Shown one piece after another: positions 36,073-45,313 of a stretch of DNA of 64,000 nt; position 1 is the stretch's first letter; each line of letters starts with the position of its first letter. The DNA lies in the NCBI GenBank assembly GCA_947500825.1, contig CANMTR010000010.1, forward strand, positions 53,243-117,242, given 5' to 3'. Made by a program: the position numbers and the translations under genes. Origin of the DNA: an uncultured Paracoccaceae bacterium. GTDB lineage: Bacteria > Pseudomonadota > Alphaproteobacteria > Rhodobacterales > Rhodobacteraceae. The notes below the pieces were generated by a model. The model made no database searches. It was not told where the DNA came from and worked only from the letters and a program-made list of their open reading frames with translations.

Positions 36073-37742
36073 TGCCGGACTCCATGACCGCGGATTACGT
36101 GATCGTCGGCGCGGGCAGCGCCGGCTGCGCCATGGCCTGGCGCCTTTCGGAGGCGGGAAAGTCCGTCATCGTGCTCGAGCACGGCGGCTCGGACGCGGGG
36201 CCGTTCATCAACATGCCCGGCGCGCTGAGCTACCCGATGAGCATGAAGAGGTACGACTGGGGCCTCAAGACGCGGCCCGAGCCGCATCTGGGCGGGCGCG
36301 AGATGGTCGTGCCGCGCGGCAAGGTGGTGGGCGGATCGTCGTCGATCAACGGGATGATCTACGTGCGGGGCCACGCGCTCGACTTCGACCACTGGGCCGA
36401 GCAGGGGGCCACCGGCTGGAGCTATGCCGACGTGCTGCCCTACTACAAGCGGCTGGAGAACTGGCACGACGGCGGCCACGGGGGCGATCCGTCCTGGCGC
36501 GGCGACGACGGTCCGCTCCACGTCACCCGCGGGGAGCGCGACAACCCGCTGACCAGGGCCTTCGTCGAGGCGGGCGCCCAGGCGGGATACGAACTCACGA
36601 GCGACTACAACGGCGCCAAGCAGGAGGGCTTCGGCCCTTACGACGCCACGATCTGGAAGGGGCGGCGCTGGTCCACCGCGTCGGCCTACCTCAAGCCGGC
36701 GCTGAAGCGCGACAACTGCACCCTGGTTCGGGCGCTGGCGCGCAAGGTGGTGATCGAGGAAGGCCGCGCGCGCGGCGTCGAGGTCACGCGCAAGGGGCAG
36801 GTGGAGGTGATCCGCGCCCGCGAGGAGGTGATCCTGGCGGCGTCGGCCATCAACTCTCCCAAGATGCTGATGCTGTCGGGGATAGGCCCGGCCGCGCACC
36901 TGGCCGAGCACGGGATCGACGTGGTCGCCGACCGCGCGGGCGTGGGCCAGAACCTGCAGGACCACCTGGAGCTCTATATCCAGCAGGAGGCGACGAAGCC
37001 CGTCAGCCTGTTCAAGTACTGGTCGCTGCTGGGCAAGGCGTATGTGGGGGCGAGGTGGCTCTTCACCCGCACGGGTCCCGGCGCGTCGAACCAGTTCGAG
37101 AGCGCGGGCTTCATCCGCTCGGCGGCGGGCGTGCGCTATCCGGACATCCAGTACCACTTCCTGCCGATCGCGGTGCGCTACGACGGGCAGACGGCGGCCG
37201 AGGGGCACGGGTTCCAGGCCCATGTCGGGCCGATGCGGTCGAAGTCGCGCGGCCATGTGCGCCTCGCGAGCGCCGACCCGGAGGCCAGCCCGGAGATCCT
37301 GTTCAACTACATGAGCCACCCCGACGACTGGGAGGAGTTCCGCACCTGCATCCGGCTCACGCGGGAGATCTTCGCCCAGGAGGCGTTCGACGAGTATCGC
37401 GGCAAGGAGATCCAGCCGGGCGCCGATGCGCAGTCCGACGCGGCGCTCGACGACTTCATCCGCGACGAGGTGGAGAGCGCCTATCACCCCTGCGGCACCT
37501 GCCGGATCGGAGCGGCGGACGACCCCCACGCGGTGGTGGACCCGGAATGCCGGGTGATCGGCGTGGACGGCCTGCGGGTGGCGGACAGCTCGATCTTTCC
37601 GCGCATTCCCAACGGCAACCTCAACGCGCCCTCCATCATGACGGGAGAGAAGGCGGCCGATCACATCCTCGGGAAGGGGATGCTGGCGCCCTCGAACGCG
37701 GAGCCGTGGATCCACCCCGATTGGGAAACGCGCCAGAGGTGA
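36072..37742 (+). CDS. betA: Choline dehydrogenase
   Basis: 556 residues, GMC oxidoreductase with FAD motif [13 protein letters not shown] near the N-terminus and GMC signatures [14 protein letters not shown] and [18 protein letters not shown]. The C-terminal active site includes [10 protein letters not shown] and GNLNAPSIM. It is membrane-associated and oxidises choline to betaine aldehyde and further. It is the last gene of the bet operon. An in-frame ATG 12 bp inside (MTADYV) is an alternative start. Confidence 0.96.
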   Translation: MPDSMTADYVIVGAGSAGCAMAWRLSEAGKSVIVLEHGGSDAGPFINMPGALSYPMSMKRYDWGLKTRPEPHLGGREMVVPRGKVVGGSSSINGMIYVRGHALDFDHWAEQGATGWSYADVLPYYKRLENWHDGGHGGDPSWRGDDGPLHVTRGERDNPLTRAFVEAGAQAGYELTSDYNGAKQEGFGPYDATIWKGRRWSTASAYLKPALKRDNCTLVRALARKVVIEEGRARGVEVTRKGQVEVIRAREEVILAASAINSPKMLMLSGIGPAAHLAEHGIDVVADRAGVGQNLQDHLELYIQQEATKPVSLFKYWSLLGKAYVGARWLFTRTGPGASNQFESAGFIRSAAGVRYPDIQYHFLPIAVRYDGQTAAEGHGFQAHVGPMRSKSRGHVRLASADPEASPEILFNYMSHPDDWEEFRTCIRLTREIFAQEAFDEYRGKEIQPGADAQSDAALDDFIRDEVESAYHPCGTCRIGAADDPHAVVDPECRVIGVDGLRVADSSIFPRIPNGNLNAPSIMTGEKAADHILGKGMLAPSNAEPWIHPDWETRQR

Positions 37743-38147
37743 GTCCGCCGGAGGGGCAATGCCTTGGAGGCGCGGGGTTTTCCGGCCTTCCCGGCCCGGT
37801 CCTTGACGCGGGGCGGCCGAGATACGACATCGGGATGAATACGGACGAGCCCGGCCGGCGGCGAAGCGAACGCCGACGGGACGTGTTGACGCCGCCCGCG
37901 CCTTCTTAGAGAATGTGCGCGATTGACTGGGATGCGGTCCCTATGACGGATATTTCCGTCGCGGACGCCGCCCGCGCCGGCGTCCGATTCACGACAGACG
38001 GTCGGTGCGGATGCCCATCCGGTATTCCGCCCGCGCCCGCCGCCCGGACGAGACAGGGCGGACCGGACGCCGTTCGGGTTCGCACGGCGCAGCCGCCCGG
38101 GACCCGCGCGCATCCGGCCGCGACAAGAACAATGTAAAGGAGACTTC
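37743..38147. other. Intergenic stretch of about 400 bp
   Basis: Between betA and the IolE-like gene. A 74-codon frame (37913-38137) has arginine/proline-rich, low-complexity translation and no ribosome site, so it is not called. No clear terminator or palindrome was seen. The last 20 bases carry the AAAGGAGA ribosome site of the next gene. Confidence 0.5.
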
Positions 38148-39044
38148 ATGACGCGAATCGCCACAAGCCCCGCCGCCTGGTCGAACGAGGACGACCACTC
38201 CCTCGGTGCCGATATCGACGCCGAGACGTGCATGACCGAGGCCGCCGAAGCGGGCTTCGAAGGGGTCGAGGACGGCTACAAGTTCCCCGCCGACGCCGCC
38301 GAGCTTAAGACGGCCCTCGAGACCCACGGCCTGTCGCTGGCGGCGGTTTCCCACGGGCTGCGCCTGCTGGAGCGGTCGGTCGAGGAGGAGCGCGAGGCGA
38401 TCCAGCCCACCATCGACAGAGCCAAGGCCGCGGGCGCCGACGTGGTGATCGTAAAGGAAGTCTCCAACGCCATCTTCGCCGACGCCGACACGCCGCTGTC
38501 GAAGAAGCCCGAGTTGACCTCCCAGGACTGGGACAGCTTCGGCCTGAAGCTCGAGCAGGTCGCGACCCATTGCGCCGACCAGGGCGTCACCTGCGTCTAT
38601 CACCACTACATGGGCACGGTCGTGCAGACGCCCGACGAGATCGACCGGCTGATGATGGAGACGGGGCCGAACACCTACCTGCTGTTCGACACCGCCCAGT
38701 GCTATTTCGGCGGCGGCGACCCGGTGCAGCTCCTGACGCGCCACATGCCGCGGGTGAAGCACTTCCACGCCGGCAATATCCGCGTCAGCCCGATGGCCAA
38801 GGCCCGGATGAACGACGTGTCGCTGCCGCGCGCGGTGAAGATGGGCGTGTTCACGGTGCCCGGCGACCGCGACGGATCGGTGGACTTCAAGACCTGCCTC
38901 AACCTGCTGCAGGCCTCGAACTACGAGGGCTGGGTGGTCTGCGCCGCCGGCCAGGACCCGGTCGAGCGTGAGCCCAAGAAGTTCCAGGCCATGGGCGAGC
39001 GCGCCTTGCGCGACCTCGTCGGCGCCAAGGGCGTCGCCGCCTGA
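38148..39044 (+). CDS. IolE-like TIM-barrel protein (inosose dehydratase family)
   Basis: 298 residues of the xylose-isomerase-like TIM barrel. The start ATSPAAWSNEDD, GFEGVEDGYKFP, FDTAQCYFGGGDP, VKHFHAGNIR and GVFTVPGDRDGSVDF match the pattern of myo-inosose-2 dehydratase (IolE), with likely metal ligands E, D, H and E. No other iol gene is in the window, so a related sugar isomerase or epimerase function is possible. AAAGGAGA precedes the ATG, and a strong terminator follows. Confidence 0.85.
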   Translation: MTRIATSPAAWSNEDDHSLGADIDAETCMTEAAEAGFEGVEDGYKFPADAAELKTALETHGLSLAAVSHGLRLLERSVEEEREAIQPTIDRAKAAGADVVIVKEVSNAIFADADTPLSKKPELTSQDWDSFGLKLEQVATHCADQGVTCVYHHYMGTVVQTPDEIDRLMMETGPNTYLLFDTAQCYFGGGDPVQLLTRHMPRVKHFHAGNIRVSPMAKARMNDVSLPRAVKMGVFTVPGDRDGSVDFKTCLNLLQASNYEGWVVCAAGQDPVEREPKKFQAMGERALRDLVGAKGVAA

Positions 39045-39070
39045 TCCAGCGCCCGGCCGACGGGCCACAG

Positions 39071-39104
39071 GGCCGCGCCCCCGACCGGGGGGCGCGGCCT
39101 TTTT
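39071..39104 (+). terminator. Strong rho-independent terminator
   Basis: A perfect 12-bp stem (39071-39082 / 39088-39099), loop GACCG, then TTTTT. It ends the IolE-like transcript 26 bp after its stop and insulates the oxidase cluster. Confidence 0.93.
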
Positions 39105-39179
39105 CGTGCGTGGGAGCGACCTTGGTCCAACCCGGGGGGCATCGCGAGGGCATTCCCTTCGCCCCGGGGGCGGTCTAGG

Positions 39180-40241
39180 ATGCGGCCAAGCGATTGCCGC
39201 GTGCGTGTTTCCCCGGGGGCGCCGACCTTGAAAAGCCTGACCCCTGCCGGATGTGCCGGGCGACCGCGCCGGGCGGTTTTCGCGCTCGTGGCGCCGGCGC
39301 TGCTCGCGGCCTGCGGGGGGCCGCAATCGGCACTCGACACCGCCGGCAGCGATGCCGCGACCCTGTCGCACCTGTTCTACGTCATGCTGGCGGGCGCGGT
39401 GGTGCTGTGGCTGGCGATGAACGGGCTGATGCTGTGGGTCTGGCGGATCGACCCGCGCCCGATGCCGCCCCGCTATGCCCGGCGCCTGATCTTCGCGGGG
39501 GGGATCGTGTTCCCCACCGTGGTTCTGGCCGCGCTCCTGTCCTGGGGGCTGTCGATCATGCCCGACCAGCGCGCGCCGGGAGATGGGCTGAGGGTGGAAG
39601 TGACGGGCGAGCAATGGTGGTTCCGTGTCCATTACTGGCCCGAGGGCGCGACCGAGCCGGTGCGCTCGGCCAACGAGATCGTCCTGCCGGTCGGATCGCG
39701 CTCGGAGATCACGCTGGAGGCGGACCAGGTGATCCACTCGTTCTGGCTGCCATCGCTGGCGGGCAAGACCGACATGATCCCCGGCCGCACCAACCGCATG
39801 TCGATGGAGCCGACCGAGCCCGGCGAGTTCCGTGGCCAATGCGCCGAGTTCTGCGGCGACAGCCACGCCTGGATGGCCTTCACCGCGAAGACGATGATGC
39901 CCGAGGAGTTCGACGCCTGGCTCGCCGCCGAGACCGGCCCCGCCGCCCAACCCGAGGGCGCGCTGGCCGAGGCGGGGCGCGAGGCCTTCATGGCGCAAGG
40001 CTGCGGCGGGTGCCACGCGATACGGGGCACGCCCGCGCGCGGCCGCGTGGGGCCCGACCTGACGCACCTGGCCAGCCGCCTGAGCCTCGCCGCGGGCGCC
40101 CTGCCGATGACGCGCGCCGCGCTCGTGCGCTGGATCGAGGACCCCGCGGCGGTGAAGCCCGGCGCCAAGATGCCGGCCTACGACCACCTGGCGCCCGACA
40201 CGATCGAGGCCATGGCCGCCTATCTGGAGGGGCTGGAATGA
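39180..40241 (+). CDS. coxB: Cytochrome c oxidase subunit II fused to cytochrome c
   Basis: About 340-353 residues. A lipoprotein-like signal (LVAPALLAACGG) is followed by two helices, then the CuA cupredoxin domain with the ligands H (QVIHSFW), C-x-x-x-C (GQCAEFCGDSH) and M (AWMAF). The C-terminal domain is a fused class I cytochrome c with CGGCH and a distal methionine (GAKMPAY). This is the caa3/coxM arrangement. ATG 39180 is listed, but an in-frame TTG at 39228 gives a shorter, more normal signal peptide. The cluster continues with subunit I/III. Confidence 0.9.
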   Translation: MRPSDCRVRVSPGAPTLKSLTPAGCAGRPRRAVFALVAPALLAACGGPQSALDTAGSDAATLSHLFYVMLAGAVVLWLAMNGLMLWVWRIDPRPMPPRYARRLIFAGGIVFPTVVLAALLSWGLSIMPDQRAPGDGLRVEVTGEQWWFRVHYWPEGATEPVRSANEIVLPVGSRSEITLEADQVIHSFWLPSLAGKTDMIPGRTNRMSMEPTEPGEFRGQCAEFCGDSHAWMAFTAKTMMPEEFDAWLAAETGPAAQPEGALAEAGREAFMAQGCGGCHAIRGTPARGRVGPDLTHLASRLSLAAGALPMTRAALVRWIEDPAAVKPGAKMPAYDHLAPDTIEAMAAYLEGLE

Positions 40242-40272
40242 CGCCGCCACGCCGGGCCACGGAGGGGGGCGC

Positions 40273-42879
40273 ATGAGCGACGCGACACCCGACGACATCG
40301 CCCACCATTCGCGCCGCCGCGACGCCGACAAGTACGACGTGCGCCTCGCCAAGGGGACCTATCCGCCCACCGAGGAGATGCTGAACGCCCCCATCGACCC
40401 GGAGACGGCCAAGGCCCAGGCCGATCGGCTGCGCGAGGTCTGGGACGACCCGCCGGGCTGGCGCTACTGGTCGGCGGTGAACAACTCCGAGGTCGGCGTC
40501 TGGTACTCGATGACCGCCTTCGGCTTCATGCTGATCGCGGGCGGCCTTGCGCTGGTCATGCGCCTGCAGCTCGCCGTGCCGGACAACGACCTGATCTCGG
40601 CCGAGCGGTTCAACCAGTTCTTCACCATGCACGGCTCGGCGATGATGTTCCTCTTCGCCGTGCCGATGTTCGAGGCGGTGTCGATTCTGCTGCTGCCCGC
40701 GTTCCTGGGCGCGCGGGACATGCCGTTCCCGCGGCTTTCGGCCTACGGTTACTGGGCGTTCCTGATCGGCGGTATCTTCGTCATGGGCTCGCTCCTGTTC
40801 GGGGTCGGGCCGGAGGGGGGGTGGTTCATGTACCCGCCCCTGACCACGCTCGACGAGGGGGTGGGGCCCGACATCTGGCTTCTGGGCCTGTCGTTCATCG
40901 AGGTGGCCTCCATCGCCGCGGCGGTGGAGCTGATCGTGGGTACGATCAAGTGCCGTCCGCCGGGGATGCGGATCAACCTGATGCCGCTCTATGCCTGGTA
41001 CGTGCTGGTGGTGGGGGCGATGATCCTGTTCGCCTTCCCGCCGCTCATCGCGGGCGACTTCCTGTTCGAGATGCAGCGCAGTTTCGACTGGCCGTTCTTC
41101 GACCCCGAGCGGGGGGGCGACCCGCTCCTGTGGCAGCACCTGTTCTGGATCTTCGGGCACCCGGAGGTCTACATCATCTTCCTGCCCTCCATCGCGGTGG
41201 CGGCCATGGTCGTGCCGGCCGCCGCCCAGCGACCGATGGTGGGCTACAACTGGATCGTGCTCTCGGCGGTGGGGACGGGGTTCCTCTCCTTCGGGCTGTG
41301 GGTGCACCACATGTTCACGACCGGACTGCCCTCCATTTCCCTGGGGTTCTTCTCGGCCGCCTCGGAGGCAGTTGTGATTCCCACCGGCGTGCAGCTCTTC
41401 GCCTTCGTGGCCACGCTGATGGCGGGCCGGGTGAAGATGATCCTGCCGATGCTGTGGATCGCGGGGGCGCTGGCGATCTTCACTGCCGGGGGGCTGACGG
41501 GGGTGATGGTGGCCCTCGCCCCGTTCGACTGGCAGGCGCATGACAGCTACTTCGTCGTGGCGCACCTGCACTACACCCTGTTCGGCGGCATGGTCTTTCC
41601 GCTGATCGGGGGGATCTACTTCTTCTATCCCTTCATCCGGAAGCAGAAGATGTCCGACAGGTTGGGGCGGATCAGCTTCTGGCTGACCTTCACGGGCTTC
41701 AACATCTGCTTCCTGCCCATGCACCTGACGGGGCTCTTGGGCATGCCCCGGCGCGTCTATACCTACCCGGCCGGGGTGGGCTGGGACACGCTCAACATGA
41801 TCTCGACCCTGGGCAGCTTCGTCGTGGCGGCGGGCATCCTCGTCTTTGCCTGGGACCTGGTGCGGCCCAAGGGCAAGCTGATGGAGGAGCGCAACCCGTG
41901 GAACGCGGGCAGCCTCATGTGGGCCCACGACATCCCCGACCAGTTCTGGGGCGTGCGCTCGATCCCCTACGTCACCTCGCGCAACCCGTTGTGGGACCAG
42001 CCGGGCATCGTCGAGCGGATGGATGCGGGGGGCTATTACCTGCCCGACGCCCAGGAGGGCCTGCGCGAGACCATCATCACCTCGGCCATCGACGCGCGCC
42101 CGCAGCTCGTCGCGCGGGTCACGGGGCCTGCCTGGGTCACGGTCTGGGCGGCGGTGTTCACCGGGGGGGCGTTCATCTTCCCCACCTTCCACTGGTATCC
42201 GCCCGCGGTCGTCTGCGCGGTGCTGGCCGTGGGATGCGTGTGCTACTGGCTCTGGACCTCCACCGCGCTCATCCCCGAGGCGCCCGAGAAGGACGTGGGG
42301 CTGGGCCTGACCCTGCCTACCTATGTCTCGGGGCCCTCGGCGCCGGGCTGGTGGGGGGTGTTCATCACCATGCTGGGCGACATGACGGCCTTCGCCTCCC
42401 TCGTCTTCGGCATGTTCTTCTACTGGACGGCGGACGCGGATTTCCCGCCGCCCCTGGCCGAACACGCCAGCGGGGCCTGGGTGCTGGCCTCGGCGCTCCT
42501 GTTCACGGCCGGCTGGGCCGCGACGCGCGCGGCGCGCAAGCTCAACCGGCTGGAGCGGATCGGGCAGGCACGCGCGGCCCTGGGCGGTGGCGCGGCGCTG
42601 GGCATATCGGGCGCGGCGGCGCTGATCGCGTCGGTCATGGGGCTCGACCCCACCTCCCACGTCTATCCCGCCATGCTTTGGGCGCTGGCGGTCTGGACGG
42701 CGGTGCATACGCTGGGCGGCGTGATCATGCAGCTCTACTGCCTGGCGGGGTCGATCTGGGGCAAGGTCCTGCCCCATTACGACGCGCCCGTCTGGAACAC
42801 CTGCCTCTACTGGCACTTCCTGCTGATCACGGCGCTGGTCTCGGCGCTGCTGGTCGGCGTCGTCCCGGGGGTGCTGTGA
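40273..42879 (+). CDS. coxA: Cytochrome c oxidase subunit I fused to subunit III
   Basis: 868 residues. The subunit I part has heme a ligands H120 (TMHGSAM) and H433, heme a3 ligand H431 (HLHYTL), and CuB ligands H296 (the HPEVY cross-link motif), H345 and H346. D149 (D-channel entry) and E298 are kept. The K-channel lysine, normally in PTGxK, is Q374 (IPTGVQLF, codon CAG at 41392). From about residue 610 a subunit III-like domain follows (WWGVFITMLGDMTAFASLVFG...). The N-terminal ~60 residues are a soluble extension. It lies 31 bp after subunit II and is coupled to the next gene. Confidence 0.92.
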   Translation: MSDATPDDIAHHSRRRDADKYDVRLAKGTYPPTEEMLNAPIDPETAKAQADRLREVWDDPPGWRYWSAVNNSEVGVWYSMTAFGFMLIAGGLALVMRLQLAVPDNDLISAERFNQFFTMHGSAMMFLFAVPMFEAVSILLLPAFLGARDMPFPRLSAYGYWAFLIGGIFVMGSLLFGVGPEGGWFMYPPLTTLDEGVGPDIWLLGLSFIEVASIAAAVELIVGTIKCRPPGMRINLMPLYAWYVLVVGAMILFAFPPLIAGDFLFEMQRSFDWPFFDPERGGDPLLWQHLFWIFGHPEVYIIFLPSIAVAAMVVPAAAQRPMVGYNWIVLSAVGTGFLSFGLWVHHMFTTGLPSISLGFFSAASEAVVIPTGVQLFAFVATLMAGRVKMILPMLWIAGALAIFTAGGLTGVMVALAPFDWQAHDSYFVVAHLHYTLFGGMVFPLIGGIYFFYPFIRKQKMSDRLGRISFWLTFTGFNICFLPMHLTGLLGMPRRVYTYPAGVGWDTLNMISTLGSFVVAAGILVFAWDLVRPKGKLMEERNPWNAGSLMWAHDIPDQFWGVRSIPYVTSRNPLWDQPGIVERMDAGGYYLPDAQEGLRETIITSAIDARPQLVARVTGPAWVTVWAAVFTGGAFIFPTFHWYPPAVVCAVLAVGCVCYWLWTSTALIPEAPEKDVGLGLTLPTYVSGPSAPGWWGVFITMLGDMTAFASLVFGMFFYWTADADFPPPLAEHASGAWVLASALLFTAGWAATRAARKLNRLERIGQARAALGGGAALGISGAAALIASVMGLDPTSHVYPAMLWALAVWTAVHTLGGVIMQLYCLAGSIWGKVLPHYDAPVWNTCLYWHFLLITALVSALLVGVVPGVL

Positions 42880-43262
42880 TGCCCACGCGCCCGGTCGAGG
42901 ACCTGCCCCGCCACCGCAACCTGTTCCTGATGGTCGCGGCCCCCACGATCTGGGCGGTGCATTTCGTGGCCGCCTACGCCACCACCGCGATCTGGTGCGA
43001 GAAGGTCGGCGCGGACACCGCCGGGCTGACCTGGCTCGTCACCGGCTACACCGTCGCGGCCGAGGCGCTGATCGCCTGGTTCGGCGTCTCCATGTGGCGG
43101 CAGTGGGACTACATGGACGATCAGGACTACATCCACGACGGCGCCACCGACGAGGACCGGCGCGAGTTCCTGGGCCATGCGGGCTTCATGCTGGCCTGCC
43201 TGAGCTTCGTGGCGGTGATCTTCACCACGATGCCGGTCTGGCTGATCGGGAGCTGCGCGTGA
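42879..43262 (+). CDS. Small membrane protein of the oxidase cluster (127 aa)
   Basis: Three predicted helices (about 14-36, 48-70, 100-122) with a polar loop, WDYMDDQDYIHDGATDEDR, between the second and third. The ATG overlaps the subunit I/III stop (TGATG), and its end overlaps the CtaG-like gene (GTGA). By position it matches the small coxO-like gene in coxMNOP-type clusters, but I do not recognise its sequence. It may be an accessory or subunit IV-like protein. Confidence 0.78.
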   Translation: MPTRPVEDLPRHRNLFLMVAAPTIWAVHFVAAYATTAIWCEKVGADTAGLTWLVTGYTVAAEALIAWFGVSMWRQWDYMDDQDYIHDGATDEDRREFLGHAGFMLACLSFVAVIFTTMPVWLIGSCA

Positions 43263-43819
43263 GCCGCGCGGCCCTGGGCCTGGGCTTGGGCCTCGGGCTT
43301 CTGGCCTTCGCCTGGGCCGCGCCGCTGGAGCGCTGGGCGGGCCCGTTCCCGGCCCACATGCTGCGCCACATGGTCCTGGTGGCGCTGGCCCCGCCGCTCC
43401 TGCTGGCGGGTCTGCCGGGCCTCCGGGCCTTCGGTGCGCTGCCCGTGGCGCTGGCCGCCGCCCTGGAGTTCGTCGTGGTCTGGGGCTGGCACGTGCCCGC
43501 CCTGCACGAGGCGGCCTATTTCTCGACACCCGTCTTCGTGGCCGAGCAGGCCAGCTTCCTCCTCGCGGGCCTCGTCGTCTGGGCGGCCGCCCTGTCGGTC
43601 CCGCGCCTCGCGGGGGCAGGGGGGATGCTCCTGACATCCATGCACATGACGCTCCTCGGCGCCCTCCTGATCCTCGCGCCGCGGGCGCTCTACGCCTATT
43701 GCGGCCTCTCCCAGCAGCAGGTGGGCGGCATGATCATGCTGGCCCTCGGTACTCCTGCCTACCTGGCCGCGGGCCTGTGGCTCACGTCCCGCGCCCTCGA
43801 CGGGGAGGCACCGGCGTGA
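43259..43819 (+). CDS. CtaG-type (caa3) cytochrome c oxidase assembly protein
   Basis: 186 residues with five to six helices. HMLRHMVLVALAPPLLLAGLP and WGWHVPALHEAAYFS match the caa3_CtaG family (not Cox11). Histidine/methionine-rich spots could bind copper, and the family is thought to help CuA/CuB insertion. It starts at GTG overlapping the previous stop. Some family members have two more helices; this one appears compact. Confidence 0.82.
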   Translation: MSRAALGLGLGLGLLAFAWAAPLERWAGPFPAHMLRHMVLVALAPPLLLAGLPGLRAFGALPVALAAALEFVVVWGWHVPALHEAAYFSTPVFVAEQASFLLAGLVVWAAALSVPRLAGAGGMLLTSMHMTLLGALLILAPRALYAYCGLSQQQVGGMIMLALGTPAYLAAGLWLTSRALDGEAPA

Positions 43820-43828
43820 CCCGCCCTC

Positions 43829-43875
43829 TCACCCTTTGCCGAAATACCCCGGGGGAGTCGCGGCACCGCCGCGAC
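43829..43875 (+). repeat. Dispersed intergenic motif (copy 2) with adjoining hairpin
   Basis: TCACCCTTTGCCGAAATACCCC (43829-43850) resembles the minus-strand string at 6304-6325. A perfect 8-bp inverted repeat, GTCGCGGC/GCCGCGAC (43857-43864 / 43868-43875), follows. It lies between the CtaG-like and triheme cytochrome genes. Confidence 0.4.
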
Positions 43876-43916
43876 GGGGGCGGCGCCCCCCGCACCGCTG
43901 CCGCAGGAGATGCCGG

Positions 43917-45023
43917 ATGACCCGACCGGACCGCCGTTCCGTCCTCCTCACCCTGGCCGTGCTCGCCGGGCTCGGCCTCGCAGCCGCGGGGGCCGTCGTG
44001 GGCTTCGGCCTCTACAACGTCTCGGCGCGGCTGGGGCACCTGCCCGGGGTGTCGTGGGTGCTGCACGCCACGTTCCGCAACTCCGTCGCGCTCCGGTCCC
44101 CGTCCGAGGCGGAGGTACCGGACCTGACGGATGCCATGGCCGCACTCGGCGCGCGCCACTACGACGCGGCCTGCCGGGTGTGCCATTCGGCCCCGGGGCA
44201 GGAGAAGACGGCGACAATGCGCATGATGGTGCCCGAGCCTCCCCACATCACCGAGGCGGTCGCCCACTGGCGCCCCGCGGAGCTGCACTGGATCGTGGAC
44301 GAGGGCGTCAAGATGTCGGGCATGCCCTACTGGCCCGCCGACCGCGACGCGGAGGTATGGCCGGTGGTGGCGTTCCTCGCGCGCGTGCAGGACGGCATGT
44401 CGGGGCCCGACTACGAGCGCCTCGCCCGCAGCGGGGAGGCCGGCCCGCGCGGCTTCGCCTACTGCGCCACCTGCCACGGCGAGACGGGCGCGTCGGGCAA
44501 CCCCCACATCCCCCGGCTCGACATCCTGAGCGAGACCTACATGACCCTGTCCCTGCAGGCCTACCTGACGGGGGAGCGCGACAGCGGCTACATGGAGCAC
44601 GCCGCCTCGGAGGTGCCCGAGGCGGAACTGGCGCAATACGCCGCCCGCTTCGCCCGTGCGGTGCCCGAGGGCGAGGCGGGGCCGCCCACCTCGCTCGCCG
44701 CGCGGGGCGAGCGGCTGGCGATGGAGGGAGCGCCCGGCTCGGACGTGCCCGCCTGCGCGGCGTGCCACGGCCCCTGGCCCGAGGCCCTCGACCCGGCCTA
44801 CCCCTCCCTCAGCGGCCAGTATCGCCCCTATCTGGAAGCGCAGCTCAAGTTGTGGCGGCAGGGCGCGCGCGGCGGCACCCGGGTGGCGGGCCTGATGCAC
44901 CAGGCGGCGAAGCGGCTTACGGACGACGAGATCGCGGCGCTGGCGGCCTGGTACGCCGCGCGCAGGCCTGCCGCCCTGGAGGCGCGGCCCGGTGACGCAG
45001 CCGCAATCGTGAACGAAAATTAG
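43917..45023 (+). CDS. Membrane-anchored triheme cytochrome c
   Basis: 368 residues with one N-terminal helix (about 9-31) and three heme-binding motifs: CRVCH (86-90), CATCH (183-187) and CAACH (280-284). Each sits in a cytochrome c-like domain with later methionines (VKMSGMPYW; GLMHQ). It is likely periplasmic and may carry electrons between a donor and the adjoining CuA-cytochrome c oxidase. ATG 43917 is used; an out-of-frame ATG at 43910 belongs to a shadow. The formate dehydrogenase operon begins 91 bp downstream. Confidence 0.9.
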   Translation: MTRPDRRSVLLTLAVLAGLGLAAAGAVVGFGLYNVSARLGHLPGVSWVLHATFRNSVALRSPSEAEVPDLTDAMAALGARHYDAACRVCHSAPGQEKTATMRMMVPEPPHITEAVAHWRPAELHWIVDEGVKMSGMPYWPADRDAEVWPVVAFLARVQDGMSGPDYERLARSGEAGPRGFAYCATCHGETGASGNPHIPRLDILSETYMTLSLQAYLTGERDSGYMEHAASEVPEAELAQYAARFARAVPEGEAGPPTSLAARGERLAMEGAPGSDVPACAACHGPWPEALDPAYPSLSGQYRPYLEAQLKLWRQGARGGTRVAGLMHQAAKRLTDDEIAALAAWYAARRPAALEARPGDAAAIVNEN

Positions 45024-45114
45024 GCTCGCGGGGCTTCCCCCTGCCAGAAACTACGTCATTATGGCGGGACTGAGATATTCTGAGACAGTAGCCAGTTAGC
45101 GAGGTCTTCCGGTC

Positions 45115-45303
45115 ATGAGCGACAGCTCCCTTTCCCGCCGCCAGATGCTTCTGGGCACCGCGTTCGCGGGGGCAGCGGCCGCCACGGCCGACGCCGCCGG
45201 GAGCGAGGGCACGCCCGCAAAGGCCGTTCCGCACGACCCCCGCAAGCTGGTCCTGCCCGACAATTCCCATACCCGCACCTACTACGCGCTGGCGCGCGAC
45301 TGA
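45115..45303 (+). CDS. Small Tat-signal protein of the formate dehydrogenase operon (62 aa)
   Basis: A short protein with a twin-arginine signal (LSRRQMLLGTAFAGAAAATADA) and a small mature part rich in proline and basic residues (DPRKLVLPDNSHTRTYY). Small proteins of this type precede formate dehydrogenase alpha genes in related bacteria; a role in complex maturation or as a minor subunit is conjecture. It stands 10 bp upstream of the alpha subunit. Confidence 0.8.
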   Translation: MSDSSLSRRQMLLGTAFAGAAAATADAAGSEGTPAKAVPHDPRKLVLPDNSHTRTYYALARD

Positions 45304-45313
45304 GGAGGAGCCG

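Noticed and set aside
37913..38137. 74-codon frame in the betA-iolE-like gap
   Set aside because: Arginine/proline-rich composition, no ribosome site, no recognisable pattern.
39988..42816. 942-codon minus-strand frame under coxA
   Set aside because: Low-complexity, HGR-rich translation antisense to a well-supported oxidase gene.
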